A stretch of 64,000 nt of DNA from Gracilimonas sp965227215 (GCA_965227215.1 OZ245729.1:496001-560000); one strand, 5' to 3'; shown: positions 27,429 through 37,488, counted from the first letter of the stretch. Numbers and translations are program-made. The notes: generated from the letters alone by a model not told the origin.

Positions 27429-28292
27429 ATGTTTAAATCTCAAAAAGGAAAGCAAGAAATATTCAGGCTTTACGATGCGAAACTGGAGAGCCTGAATATT
27501 GACTACGAATATGTAACGGTAAATACCACATTCGGCAAAACCAACATCATAGCTACCGGAGATCCAAAAAAACCACCAATGATCCTCGTTCATGGTTCAA
27601 ATGGCTGTGCCCCTATTGCTCTCGAGACCTATGCTAACCTGCATAAAAAGTATAGAGTTTTTGCGGTGGATGTACTGGCTCAACCTAACAAAAGTGCCGA
27701 GACGCGCCTGAGTATGAAAGATGATTCCTATGGAAAATGGATGAACGAGATCATCACGAAACTGAATTTAGATTCAGTGACAATGGCAGGATTTTCTTTT
27801 GGGGGATTGATCATTCTTAAAACTCTGGAATACGATGAGAGCAACATTAAAGAAGTGTATCTCTCAGCTCCCGCTTATATCGTAAATGGAAATCCATTGA
27901 AGGCTTTGTTCAAAGTTTTCATACCCATCAAGATGTATATGAAGACTCAAAAAGTGAAATATGTCGAGAGGTTTTTATCCCATCTATTTACTGACCGGGA
28001 TGAGTTTGCTATCGAATTTCTGTCTAAGGTTTTTCTGGAATTTGAAATGGACTTTACCCCGGTTCCGGTCATAGATGCTAAGGCAGCCAAAGAAATCACA
28101 ACTCCCATTACCATTTTCGCGGCCGGAAATGACATCATGTTTCCCGGAAATAAAATGATAAAACGGGCATCTAAGATCTTTCCATCACTCAAAAAAAGTA
28201 AGCTGATAGAAGATTCTAAGCATGTGCAAAATACAGAGCAGAATGAGATGATTGAACGGGAAATAATACAGTCGTCATGCATTCAAGGCTAA
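27429..28292 (+). CDS. Alpha/beta hydrolase
   Basis: The 287-residue protein has the oxyanion strand LVHGSNG (54-60), nucleophile elbow GFSFGG with Ser123, acid Asp235 in AAGNDIMFP, and His265 in DSKHVQN, a full catalytic triad. The substrate is unknown. It lacks a signal peptide, so it is cytoplasmic. It lies 76 bases after the barrel gene and 22 before the lipoprotein gene. Confidence 0.88.
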   Translation: MFKSQKGKQEIFRLYDAKLESLNIDYEYVTVNTTFGKTNIIATGDPKKPPMILVHGSNGCAPIALETYANLHKKYRVFAVDVLAQPNKSAETRLSMKDDSYGKWMNEIITKLNLDSVTMAGFSFGGLIILKTLEYDESNIKEVYLSAPAYIVNGNPLKALFKVFIPIKMYMKTQKVKYVERFLSHLFTDRDEFAIEFLSKVFLEFEMDFTPVPVIDAKAAKEITTPITIFAAGNDIMFPGNKMIKRASKIFPSLKKSKLIEDSKHVQNTEQNEMIEREIIQSSCIQG

Positions 28293-28314
28293 AATCATTA
28301 TCAAAAAAACAACA

Positions 28315-28908
28315 ATGAAAACTCAGCTTATAACACTCTTATCCTTGGTCATATTAGGTGCTTGCGGTAGCCCGATAACATCTGACCTTACCCAACAACC
28401 TACTATCGAAGATTATCAACTTGGGGAAACGTGGGTTTGGAAATACAAAGGCGTAACGACTGAAGGAGAAGTACGTTCAGATGGCACCGACAAACGAGTG
28501 ATCGTACAAATGAAGGAAGGATTAGGCATGACCGTAGGCAATGACACCATTCCCCTCGCCGACATCGTGAAGCCGGATGAAAGCGAAACCCCTAAGTACG
28601 ACTGGCCATTGGAAGTTGGTAAAAAATGGAAATACGAAAACAGTTGGACCAGTCAGGATGGTACAACCGGAACACAGTGTCAAAACGCAGAGGTGTTATC
28701 CTATCAGGAAGAAACGGTAGAAGCCGGAACCTTCATGGCCTATACCATCAAATACACCGGTAAAACTACTAATTCCAGAGGATACAATGCCGAAGAAGAA
28801 GAAATATGGTTGTATGCACCGGCAGTAAAAACCTTTATTAAACTGACTCAATCTCAAGGTGATTTTAACTATGTAGAGGAGTTGATCGAATATTCGAATT
28901 CACAGTAA
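28315..28908 (+). CDS. Lipoprotein of unknown function
   Basis: The 197-residue product has a lipoprotein signal with lipobox ILGAC (Cys17). It continues with beta-strand-rich sequence: LGETWVWKYKGV, WPLEVGKKWKYENSW and VEAGTFMAYTIKYTGKT. These repeated short strands resemble a secreted beta-sandwich. No family is assigned. It follows the hydrolase closely. Confidence 0.65.
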   Translation: MKTQLITLLSLVILGACGSPITSDLTQQPTIEDYQLGETWVWKYKGVTTEGEVRSDGTDKRVIVQMKEGLGMTVGNDTIPLADIVKPDESETPKYDWPLEVGKKWKYENSWTSQDGTTGTQCQNAEVLSYQEETVEAGTFMAYTIKYTGKTTNSRGYNAEEEEIWLYAPAVKTFIKLTQSQGDFNYVEELIEYSNSQ

Positions 28909-29100
28909 ATGCTATAGTGCACAGAGTAAAGTTCGCATTTTTATAAAGGCTGGCTAAGCGAATGTAAAGTGAAATTAGCATTCAAATCTCTGCCCTCCTT
29001 CAATGAAAATTAATTATTCTCTTCGATTTGAAATTTCCTATAATCTGCTTTGTCTGTATAAAAACTATTAGGAAACAACTACAATTCTGACCTCCGGTAA

Positions 29101-30246
29101 ATGAGTGGACTAGGCCTTACAAGTATAATCGGGATTATGGTTTTCGGTGTTGCTTCATTCTTTACACTGTACTCATTAAGCCTTTTAAAAAAGAACCTCT
29201 CCGGGAAAATTCTCTTCACGCTATTTACAGTCCTTAGTCTAAATCTGGCATATAACCTTTTAATTGATACAAAAGCTATTCAGAACCTCCCTGTTCTATA
29301 CATTCTGTTGAATAAAGGGTATGCACTTCAGTTATTGATTTATCCTTTAGTGTTAGCGTTTATCCAGACTTATACTGGTAGCAGACTTCAAAAAAAATTA
29401 TTTCTATTGCTCTTAATCCCTCCAGCTTGGCTATTTGGAGAATCTGTGCTTAGAATGATATACACTGACTACAACATGATTAAGAATCAGGTTCATTTAT
29501 TTCTTGAAGACAGCAGACCCGGACCGGAAAATATACTTATGAGTCCCCTCTTGTTCTTTTTTTCTATCGTTATTCCGGGATTTGTACTGTTTAAAATTTA
29601 TAAAGAACTGCGGTGTTTTTTAAAGGAAGCGGTCTTCAAAGACACCAAGTATCTCATAGCTATATCTGCTTCCATTGCAGTTCTTGTTTTTTTATTACGA
29701 TTCAGCAGCTACCCTATTCAGATCTTCTTCTTTCGTGAGATGAGTGTCTCGTTTATCGAATGGAAACTCGAAATCATTTTCAACTCCATATTCATTCTCA
29801 TACTTGCAATCTCAGCCCTGATGTATATCAGGCTGGAAGAACTCGGCGAAGTTGAACTGGAAAATAAAACGAAAAAAACTGCGGCTCTTACCGGTCATGA
29901 TCTGAAAAAAATTGCTGCCCTCATTAATCAGACAGTTACCGAGAATGAACTTTATAAAAATCCCGGTATTACTCTGGATGAACTTTCCGGCATGCTGGCT
30001 ATCAATACGCGTTACCTGTCATTGGCATTAAATCAGGAAATAGGCATGAGTTTCCCGGAATATATTAATGGATGCAGATTAGAGTGTGCAAAGGAATTAA
30101 TTCTGAGCGACGCCATTAACGACTATTCCATTGAAGCCATAGGCCAGGAAAGTGGTTTTAACTCCCGTGCTACCTTTTACAGGGTGTTCAAAGAAGATAC
30201 CGGTTATTCACCACTGGCATTCAGAAAAAAGCATTTCGGTTCCTGA
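29101..30246 (+). CDS. Membrane-bound AraC-family transcriptional regulator
   Basis: The 381-residue protein has about seven hydrophobic helices in its first 245 residues and an AraC DNA-binding domain at about 275-381 (TLDELSGMLAINTRYLSLALNQ, then IGQESGFNSRATFYRVFKEDTG). The membrane part probably senses a signal. The start is ATG at 29101, about 190 bases after the lipoprotein gene. Confidence 0.9.
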   Translation: MSGLGLTSIIGIMVFGVASFFTLYSLSLLKKNLSGKILFTLFTVLSLNLAYNLLIDTKAIQNLPVLYILLNKGYALQLLIYPLVLAFIQTYTGSRLQKKLFLLLLIPPAWLFGESVLRMIYTDYNMIKNQVHLFLEDSRPGPENILMSPLLFFFSIVIPGFVLFKIYKELRCFLKEAVFKDTKYLIAISASIAVLVFLLRFSSYPIQIFFFREMSVSFIEWKLEIIFNSIFILILAISALMYIRLEELGEVELENKTKKTAALTGHDLKKIAALINQTVTENELYKNPGITLDELSGMLAINTRYLSLALNQEIGMSFPEYINGCRLECAKELILSDAINDYSIEAIGQESGFNSRATFYRVFKEDTGYSPLAFRKKHFGS

Positions 30247-30343
30247 ATTATGTCTCAATTCCTGAATTGAGACAAGCCCGGGAAGATCATATTAGAACGC
30301 TTTCTGTATCATTGATTTAACAATTAATTCATTCAATGATATC

Positions 30344-31573
30344 ATGAAAATCCTGACCATTCTTTTGTTTGGCTTTTTTATCAGTACTGCCCCTCTTTTG
30401 GCCCAGCATACTGAATACTATTCCACCATTCGATTTGTTGAAACGCCTTTATCTGAAATTGAAGGAAGTATCCCCTTGTCAAAAAACCAGGCATTAACCC
30501 GACATCACTATCGGTTTAATTATTCAGATACTAATCAACTTATCTCTATTGAATTCTATAACGGACATACGCCAAAATCACCCAACCATACTGCAAGTTT
30601 ATTTACCCTTGCTCACCGCATGGAATTCACAAGTGATGGATTTTCTTCAAAAATTTCCTTTTATGATACCAATAATAATCCTACCCAAGTTTTGGGAAAC
30701 ACAACAACCTTTGTTTATGAACTTGATGAACATGGCCTTCGAAAGGCGCTGTTTTTTGAAGATGCAAATGGAAACAGAATCGAGAATGGCTGGGGGATCT
30801 ATAACTATACCTGGAACTACCACAGAGAAGGTTATATCATTGAAGACCGTTTCAACCAACAAGGTGAACAGATGGCTATTCGGCCCGGTTTTGAATTCTA
30901 TCGTCTGAAGTTATTCTTTAGTCCAAGTGGCAGCATTCGTCTGATGCAAAATATCGACCGGCAGGGCAATCTTGTCGAAAATGAAAGTGGTGCCGCCCAA
31001 GACCTGATAACTGTAAATTCCGATGGAAATTTTGTTAAATGGGAAGTTCTCGATAAAGCCGGTGACCTTGAAAAAGGAAACGGTCCCAACGTAGCCATCG
31101 GTATTCAGGATTTCAATGAGTTTGGCTACGAAACCGGACTTGTTCACAAAGACGAAGCAAAAAACGTTATCTACAGTGATTACGGAATTGCCAGGTCTCT
31201 GACATCCTATGACCGATTCGGGAATTTATCAGAGCGGACCTTCATCGGGCCGGATGGTACTCCTTCTCCTCATCAGCAGGCCGGATACACCCATTTAAAA
31301 ATACAGTATGATGAGACCGGGAATTTCAGAACACAGCTTTCTTATTATGACAGCGACTGGAATCCGATACCACACAAAACCAGAGGATATGCTTCTGTAA
31401 AATACAGATACAATGACCTGAGACGTTTGGTTAGAATAGAATATCTGGATACCCGAAATAAGCTGGTCAATCGTATGGATAATGGAGCTGCCATCATTCA
31501 ATATTCCTATGACCAGAATGGAGATAGGTCAGAAGTCATTCTGCTGAACAAAAATTCTGAGGTCATCCAGTGA
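30344..31573 (+). CDS. Secreted protein with YD-repeat-like units
   Basis: The 409-residue product has a signal peptide (about 1-20, ending LLAQ). The mature part contains recurring units such as FVYELDEHGLRKALFFEDANG and YRYNDLRRLVRIEYLD and IQYSYDQNGDRSEV, which resemble the YD/WG-type strands of extracellular beta-structures. No catalytic motif is seen. It follows the AraC regulator by about 100 bases and precedes repeat copy B. Confidence 0.6.
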   Translation: MKILTILLFGFFISTAPLLAQHTEYYSTIRFVETPLSEIEGSIPLSKNQALTRHHYRFNYSDTNQLISIEFYNGHTPKSPNHTASLFTLAHRMEFTSDGFSSKISFYDTNNNPTQVLGNTTTFVYELDEHGLRKALFFEDANGNRIENGWGIYNYTWNYHREGYIIEDRFNQQGEQMAIRPGFEFYRLKLFFSPSGSIRLMQNIDRQGNLVENESGAAQDLITVNSDGNFVKWEVLDKAGDLEKGNGPNVAIGIQDFNEFGYETGLVHKDEAKNVIYSDYGIARSLTSYDRFGNLSERTFIGPDGTPSPHQQAGYTHLKIQYDETGNFRTQLSYYDSDWNPIPHKTRGYASVKYRYNDLRRLVRIEYLDTRNKLVNRMDNGAAIIQYSYDQNGDRSEVILLNKNSEVIQ

Positions 31574-31607
31574 GAGCAGCTCTTACTAATATCAGTTTTA
31601 TTGAATG

Positions 31608-31759
31608 TTCTCTGGTTATGCAGCTCCGGCTGCTTAACCCATCCGGGAAGCTCCGGCTTCCAGTGTTGCTGCACTCGGGTATTGGACTCGAATTTATTTA
31701 GGGGAAGCCGGAGCTCCCTGTACTGCGTTGCGAAGACAGACCTTCGCAACGAGATTAAA
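31608..31759 (+). repeat. 152-bp palindrome-rich interspersed repeat, copy B
   Basis: This copy is in the same orientation and has the same length as copy A (26354). It keeps GCAGC-TCCG-GCTGC, a perfect GGAAGC-TCCG-GCTTCC hairpin, a complementary GGAAGCCGGAGCTCC, and the GTTGCGAAG...CTTCGCAAC stem (31727-31750, nine paired bases). Divergence from copy A is concentrated in the middle and in loops, as expected of a structured repeat. The HTH pseudogene follows directly. Confidence 0.85.
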
Positions 31760-31761
31760 AT

Positions 31762-32040
31762 GGCTTCTTAGGACTTTAAGCAAAGGTCAGAAAAGTATAT
31801 TGGTTCGAAATTGACTGGGAAAAATTGCTCCAAATCTACCCTTTTTTGAATCATGTGAACCTTCGTAATCCAGCTTTTTTGTTAACCAAGGGTAGCTAAA
31901 AAGAAGAAGCTCTCCCCTGCTGAAAAGGCTAAATTGTATCAGAAATTACTGTACTTAGTGAAGGAAAAAAACAAGGCAGTATTTGCTCGAAAGTTTGGTG
32001 TCAGCAGGGCTTGAGTTACAAAGGTTTGGCAAAGTTGTTT
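31762..32040 (+). pseudogene. Decayed copy of the HTH fragment found at 51205
   Basis: Over about 270 bases the sequence aligns with 51205-51477, including TACCCTTTTTTGAATCATG and the HTH part KKKKLSPAEKAKLYQKLL...FARKFGVSRA. A one-base indel near 31795 and stop codons (one before KKKKLSP, one after GVSRA) break the frame. Both copies lack an obvious ATG. The gap 31574-32053 thus holds repeat B and this pseudogene. Confidence 0.75.
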
Positions 32041-32053
32041 TTTTAAAATAGTT

Positions 32054-32464
32054 CTAAACATCAAATTGCCCAGCGGCTTCCGGCTGATATACAATTCTAT
32101 CCACTTTAATACTTGTTGGACCTGAAGGCACAATCCAATCAATTATATCCCCTTCTTTGTATCCTATAAGAGCGGCGGCTATGGGTGAAAAAATGGAAAT
32201 AAGGTTTTTTTTCACATCAGCATCACGCGGATATACAATTTGAAGCTCAATCTCTTTTTCAGCCTCAACAAATGAAATTACCACCTTCGAATTCATTGTT
32301 ACTACATTTTTTGGCATCTGCTTTGGTTCTACAATCTTAGCTTGTTCTAGTTCTGCTGCTAAGCTGATGGCTTCCTCTTCAGAAATGTCCCCGGTTTCCT
32401 GAGCATTTCCGATGCTTTCGTATATACGTTCGTAATCTAATGAGCTTAGTATTATTCTATTCAT
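32054..32464 (-). CDS. Rnk/GreAB C-terminal-domain protein
   Basis: The 136-residue protein has a short N-terminal helical part and a GreA/GreB-like C-terminal domain: IVYPRDAD, ISIFSPIAAALIGYKEGDIIDW and VPSGPTSIKVDRIVYQPE. It matches regulators of nucleoside diphosphate kinase (Rnk), which bind RNA polymerase. A paralogue is at 44680. It stands as a single minus-strand gene. Confidence 0.85.
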   Translation of the reverse strand: MNRIILSSLDYERIYESIGNAQETGDISEEEAISLAAELEQAKIVEPKQMPKNVVTMNSKVVISFVEAEKEIELQIVYPRDADVKKNLISIFSPIAAALIGYKEGDIIDWIVPSGPTSIKVDRIVYQPEAAGQFDV

Positions 32465-32639
32465 TTTTTAAAAAATTAACTGATTTAGAATCAATAAATC
32501 CTATCTGAAAATAGCCAAACTAATACACTAAACACATTAATCTTACAATCTGAAATTGCATGTAGCTACCTGAGTTTATCGAGTTTTATGTGTAGCTTTG
32601 CTGAGAATTACGATCTCATCGATCCATCCAATAAACCCA

Positions 32640-34029
32640 ATGAATTACTCCCCTAAATCATTATTCCAAATTCCCGGTCGCTCTTCACAAAACCGGTTTC
32701 TTCCTTATGGAAAAATGCTTCTTTGGGCCACTGTTATTGGATTAATGGGGGGGATTCATAGCAACCGGATATTACTACATCCTTGATGGAGGCCTGATTT
32801 TAGTATGGGATATTATTAACCCAGCCATACAAACCGTTTTCACAAGCAATCCATACAGCCAGATTTTAGTTACTGTGCTTTTGACAACGTTGGGAGGACT
32901 ATTAGTTGGAATTTCTGTGAAATATTTAAGAGCTCCAGGAGAAATTTCAGCAGTAGTTAATAATATACACTTAAAACAAGGGCGGATGGATTTTAAACAG
33001 AACCTGTCTATGTTCGTTAACTCAATTACGAGTATTGTATTTGGTGGTAGTGCCGGGCCTGAAGCTCCACTGGTTCAGCTCATCGGGAGTAGCAGTGGGA
33101 AAATCGCTGAGAAGCTAAGAGTTCATGGCGATATTATCAGAACCTTTACATTCTGTGGGATGGCAGCTGCCCTGGGAGCTTTTTTCGGGGCTCCCATTGG
33201 GGGAGCTCTTTTTGCCTTAGAGATTCCCCACAACCGGGGTCTTGAATATTATGAAGCATTAATTCCTTCCGTTATTTCAGCATTGGCGGCTTTTATTGTA
33301 TTCAGGACTTTTATTGGATATGAAGGTGCTTTATATAATCTGCCCGTATTGGAGAACCCTTCCATGCTAAATATTTTTGAGGGAATTAGCATGGGTCTTA
33401 TCGGAGCTCTCATTGCCATAATATTTATAATTATTTTTCAGAAAATTGAACTTTTACTAAAACCGTTAAAAAAATCTCCGGTCATACTCGGTTTAGTAGG
33501 TGGTTTAACTATTGGTTTGTTAGCATCCGTTATTCCTACTGGTTTTATTACAACACCATTATTTTGGAGTGAATTTGAAATCATAGAGCTACTTCAGGGT
33601 ATCCCTGTACTTCAAACTGATTACAACTTTGCTATTGCATTGGGTTTACTTTGTTTATTGGTAGTGGTGAAAATGCTTTCAATTGGCTTTACTTTACATT
33701 CGGGTTTCCGGGGTGGTTTTATCTTTCCCCTGTTTTTTATTGGTGCTGCAAGTGGTATTGCTATTTCTCTAGCCACAGATCAGTTTATATCTATGCCGGT
33801 GGCTATAGTAGGACTTATGGCAGCGGTTAATGTTGGAGTTACCAAAACACCTATAAGCACAAGTGTAATCTTAACCAGTTTGACAGGCTCATCATTACTT
33901 CCTGTAATAGCAGCTTCAAGCATAGTAAGCTATGTTTGTACAGAAAAAATTCGACTTATAAGCACACAGCAACACCGAAAGGATAATCCTTCCCCCATGC
34001 ACCGAGTCTGGCGCTGGAAAGAAGATTGA
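32640..34029 (+). pseudogene. ClC-type chloride channel/antiporter, frameshifted at a G7 run
   Basis: The N-terminus MNYSPKSLFQIP (ATG at 32640) runs to LLWATVIGLMGG, where seven G (32747-32753) shift the frame. Removing one G continues it as GFIATGYYYILDGG and joins the long frame that otherwise begins at 32875 and ends at 34029, about 463 residues in all. Channel motifs are GSAGPEAPLVQ, GAPIGGALFALE and GFRGGFIFP. The intact protein would be a membrane Cl-/H+ transporter or channel. The shift may be true loss, a sequencing error or slippage; the rest of the gene is well preserved, which favours a recent event or error. Confidence 0.85.
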
Positions 34030-34471
34030 CTTATGAAGCTTTAGCTTATTTGATCCGCAATTCTGCTATTTTTGATACCGATCAGAATAAGAATACATGA
34101 AGTTCAGTAATACATTTGTACTAAAATAGCCCGTATAAATGACCATATTAATAATTAAGAGTCTTTATTCTTAATACTTATAACTTTACCTTAAGCATGT
34201 CATCAGATTAAAGATCAGCCGACTGAATACTTCCAGCAAAGCACTTCTTGATAAGATTTTACCTTGCTAATAAGGTCGCAAAAACCATCCCTCAATAAGG
34301 ACACCCCAAGTAAGCGCTATAATATATATGTATTTCTCTCAACTAATACTTGGTTCCCTAAAGGGATGAATAATATTTACCGTAGACGATGCAATAATCT
34401 TTAATGCAGTAAAACAGAATTTATAGAATCAACTCAAATACCCTAAATCCTCAGATAGTACAGTTTTCATT
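34030..34471. other. Intergenic stretch without a recognisable gene
   Basis: All six frames contain many stops and no family is recognisable. Plus-strand sequence around 34200-34400 has the uneven look of decayed coding sequence but cannot be assigned. The promoter for the oxidase-like gene should lie here. Confidence 0.4.
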
Positions 34472-35893
34472 TTGTCAAAAAACCAGTCAATATCCGATAA
34501 GCTAGGCATCTTTCCCCAAATTACTCCAATACAATTATCAAAGGCTTGGGTCTTATTTAGCGTTACAGCCCTTATTTTATCCGGTTTTCTTTCCTTATTC
34601 ATTATGCTGGGCCGTATACCTTATATCAATGATTGGATGTTTGGGATAGAATGGATGCGTCGCATTCTTGTCGTACACGTAAATCTCGCCCTAACGATAA
34701 GTTTTTATGCTTTCGTAACAGGACTTTTCCTGATGATTCCATCTTCCCAAAACTCTATTAATTTAAGACAGCTTGTATCTTTTGGACTGGCATTAGTAAG
34801 TACTATTGTAATTATTATAAGCGGTTTTATTCCGATTGGGCAACCTATCTTGTCAAACTATGTACCTGTTATTGATCATTTCATTTTTGTTGGTGGTCTT
34901 TGTTTGTTCTCCATGGCAGTGATCCTCACATTTTTTGATGAACGCATGCTTCTGAATTTTAGCGAACATCACTTTTCGAACACACATAATTTTCCGATTT
35001 CATTAATCCCTATACTTCAGGCAGTAGGCATTATTTTGATTATCGGTATGCTTATTTTTATCCAAGCCTGGGCAATTACTCCTACTGAAATGTCCCGGGA
35101 AGTTTATTTTGAATTAGTGCTTTGGGGCGGAGGGCACGTACTTCAATTCGCTAATATGGCAGCTGGTACAGCCATTTGGGGGCTTCTTTTCTACCGAATT
35201 ACGCAAAAACTGTTTGTATCATATCGGGTCAGCTTTTTTCTTTTTGGTCTATACACCTTGCCCTTGTTTTTCGCACCTTTTTTACTATTCGATGGCACTT
35301 CTTCTGCTTTATACATCAATGGCTTTACCGGATATATGCAATGGGGAATTTTCCCAATAATTACGGTCGTAATTGTTATTACTGTATTAAAAATGATCAA
35401 ACACAAAAGCCTATTTAAACCCAAAGGTTTATTATCTAGCCCTGCTTATACAGGTCTTGTTTGGAGTATTTTTCTTACACTCTGTGGATTCATCCTTGGC
35501 GCTATGATACGAGGATCCAACACAATGGTCCCAGCCCATTATCATGCAACTCTTGGAGCCGTTACCATAGCATTTATGGCTGGAGCTTATCAGCTAATGT
35601 ATTATTATGGGTACCCATCCCCATCGCAGAAAAGAAACCGAAAGGAAGCTATTCAATTATTTATCTTCGGAATTGGTCAAACCATTTTCGTAAGCGGATT
35701 GGCAGTTGCCGGAACCTACGGTCTGGCACGTAAGGTTTTTGGGGAAGAACAACTTATCCTATCTCCAGAAATATATATCGGACTTGGTTTATTATTAGTT
35801 GGTGGAATTACGGCTATTTTAGGGGGTATTCTATTTTTACGGAATATTCTTCGTTATGTGATAGTGAGTAGTACAAAACCTGAATGCTCCTAA
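34472..35893 (+). CDS. Heme-copper-oxidase subunit I-like membrane protein lacking the CuB HH pair
   Basis: The 473-residue protein has about 12 hydrophobic helices and is related to cbb3/NOR-type subunit I. Visible ligand-like histidines are His69 (RILVVHVNLAL), His222 (WGGGHVLQF), and His356 and His358 (VPAHYHATLGAV), matching low-spin heme, first CuB and HxH positions. The usual histidine pair in the helix after His222 is absent (that region reads LYINGFTGYMQWG). Oxygen or NO reduction by the standard mechanism is therefore doubtful. The frame starts with TTG at 34472; no ATG upstream is in frame. It lies in a cluster with DUF2249, RIC, NnrS-like and heme A synthase genes. Confidence 0.7.
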   Translation: MSKNQSISDKLGIFPQITPIQLSKAWVLFSVTALILSGFLSLFIMLGRIPYINDWMFGIEWMRRILVVHVNLALTISFYAFVTGLFLMIPSSQNSINLRQLVSFGLALVSTIVIIISGFIPIGQPILSNYVPVIDHFIFVGGLCLFSMAVILTFFDERMLLNFSEHHFSNTHNFPISLIPILQAVGIILIIGMLIFIQAWAITPTEMSREVYFELVLWGGGHVLQFANMAAGTAIWGLLFYRITQKLFVSYRVSFFLFGLYTLPLFFAPFLLFDGTSSALYINGFTGYMQWGIFPIITVVIVITVLKMIKHKSLFKPKGLLSSPAYTGLVWSIFLTLCGFILGAMIRGSNTMVPAHYHATLGAVTIAFMAGAYQLMYYYGYPSPSQKRNRKEAIQLFIFGIGQTIFVSGLAVAGTYGLARKVFGEEQLILSPEIYIGLGLLLVGGITAILGGILFLRNILRYVIVSSTKPECS

Positions 35894-36044
35894 AAGTAAG
35901 TACGGACAGAATTTATCAAAAATAATCCTGAATGAATTTCAGATAGTTTGATGGTCCTACTCTTTTACCAAGGCCATGTGCAGATTAAAGTGCTTTGGTT
36001 ATCAGTTTTTTCCTGCGGAACGGCTATAAGCATAGGCAGTTCAC

Positions 36045-36119
36045 AGGCCACAGGCGATCGGCCAAAACACGATAGCCGTCCTGCTCAGAAACAGCATCAT
36101 AAATACTTTTGATCTGCAC
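36045..36119 (-). pseudogene. N-terminal remnant of a DUF488 protein
   Basis: The minus-strand reading VQIKSIYDAVSEQDGYRVL followed by ADRLWP matches the start of DUF488 proteins, then loses the frame into stops after about 25 residues. The rest of the gene is absent. The gap 35894-36178 otherwise holds no gene. Confidence 0.7.
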
Positions 36120-36178
36120 ACTACTAACGGCTATTTCTTGCCCTTTCTTCGTTAGTATCAAATCAAATAAATATTTTT

Positions 36179-36523
36179 TTATCCGTCAGCATCATTCATT
36201 GCCTCAATAGCAACAGCTGCATGTGCATAAGCAGCACCCGCACGCATTTCGGAAGCAACCCAAATCGCTTCCATAATCTCTTCATTTGAAGCACCATTCT
36301 GCTTTGCTTGCCTGGTATGGCTTTTTATGCAATACGGACATTGTGTAATGTGGGCTGATGCCACAGCTATAAGTTGCTTAGTTTTTTTATCCAGCGCACC
36401 CTCCTTAAAAACTTCCTTACTAAAGTTTCGAAACGCTTTTACCTGATCAGGAGCCATCTCAGCTCGCTGTTTTGACATTTCATTAGTGGCTGGTGGAAGT
36501 ATTGATTTATGCTTTGTACTCAT
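36179..36523 (-). CDS. Small carboxymuconolactone decarboxylase-family (AhpD-like) protein
   Basis: The 114-residue protein has the family core KTKQLIAVASAHITQCPYC and IKSHTRQAKQNGAS, with the CxxC...H peroxidase motif (about Cys62, Cys65, His69). It ends GAAYAHAAVAIEAM. It lies 100 bases downstream of the tandem DUF2249 gene on the same strand. A peroxidase-like role in stress is likely; substrate unknown. Confidence 0.9.
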   Translation of the reverse strand: MSTKHKSILPPATNEMSKQRAEMAPDQVKAFRNFSKEVFKEGALDKKTKQLIAVASAHITQCPYCIKSHTRQAKQNGASNEEIMEAIWVASEMRAGAAYAHAAVAIEAMNDADG

Positions 36524-36622
36524 ACCTTAAAAGTTTATTTAATTCGAAATTCAGTGATATCCTGCCGTATTTTAATTATTAATTAACCAAGTTTTTCGAT
36601 TTCCTCGAAGTGTTGGTTTTAT

Positions 36623-37375
36623 TTATTCCCGATACATTTTCATTACCTTTACTTTCCATTCTTCCGGCATCACTTCCAGATACTCCCAGTTGAATGGAAC
36701 ATCACTTTCGGCTTCCATTTGGTAGTATAGTGGTTTGGGATCATGATCGTTTATAAATACGAAAGCCTCACCTGGTTTTAATTCATCAAACGCTTTAAAC
36801 ACCATATCGTGGCGTTGGGCTGGAGGATAGGGACGTACATCAAATTTATTTACCACTGTAATATCCGTGGTATCCACATCGTTCTCTGCATTTTTTTGTA
36901 CGTGTATAACATATTCACCTTCTTCTTTCTTTTTGTATTCCCAGCTATGTTCACCCTCAAATTTCTTTTGAAAAATTTGGTGGATCTCTGCTGGGTTTTC
37001 AGCCGCTCGGATTTCCATCACATCGTTAGGTAACATCATCCCATATCGATGAAAGATGGTATATTTCCAGTCTTTTTTATCGGCTTTGCGCAGATCAATT
37101 AGTGTGGAGACTCCTGAGCTTTTACTCCCCTCTGAAGCTTCCGTTCGTGTAACACGCACTTTCCATTCTTCGGGATCACGTTTCAGATATTCCCAGCCTA
37201 CCACATCGCCAAAAATGGATCGGAATTCATAGTACAACGGCTTAGGATCGTGATCGTTGATAAATACAAAGCTCTCTCCTGCCGGCAAATCTTTAAATAG
37301 CTTTAATAGTTTTTCGTGCCGTTTTATAGGGATAAGCGTTCGTACATCGAGTTCTTTCTTGATTATTTCAGACAT
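36623..37375 (-). CDS. Tandem DUF2249 protein
   Basis: The 250-residue protein carries two clear DUF2249 domains, about 8-75 and 178-250, each with the signature INDHDPKPLYY and a closing WEYL...EEWKV strand. The intervening 80 residues have a similar rhythm (MEIRAAENPAEIHQIFQKKF...HSWEYKKK) and may be a degenerate third copy. DUF2249 is a small TusA-like fold of unknown role often found beside NO-related and hemerythrin genes. It precedes the AhpD-like gene on the same strand. Confidence 0.9.
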   Translation of the reverse strand: MSEIIKKELDVRTLIPIKRHEKLLKLFKDLPAGESFVFINDHDPKPLYYEFRSIFGDVVGWEYLKRDPEEWKVRVTRTEASEGSKSSGVSTLIDLRKADKKDWKYTIFHRYGMMLPNDVMEIRAAENPAEIHQIFQKKFEGEHSWEYKKKEEGEYVIHVQKNAENDVDTTDITVVNKFDVRPYPPAQRHDMVFKAFDELKPGEAFVFINDHDPKPLYYQMEAESDVPFNWEYLEVMPEEWKVKVMKMYRE

Positions 37376-37488
37376 TTTTGTCGATTTATGATTAAAAAAT
37401 TTTTCCCTGAGCTTTATGACCTTAGCTCACAGCCATCAGTTGTTTGGGTTCTTGTACAAAAACTGAAAACCGCAGCCTGACAACTTCC

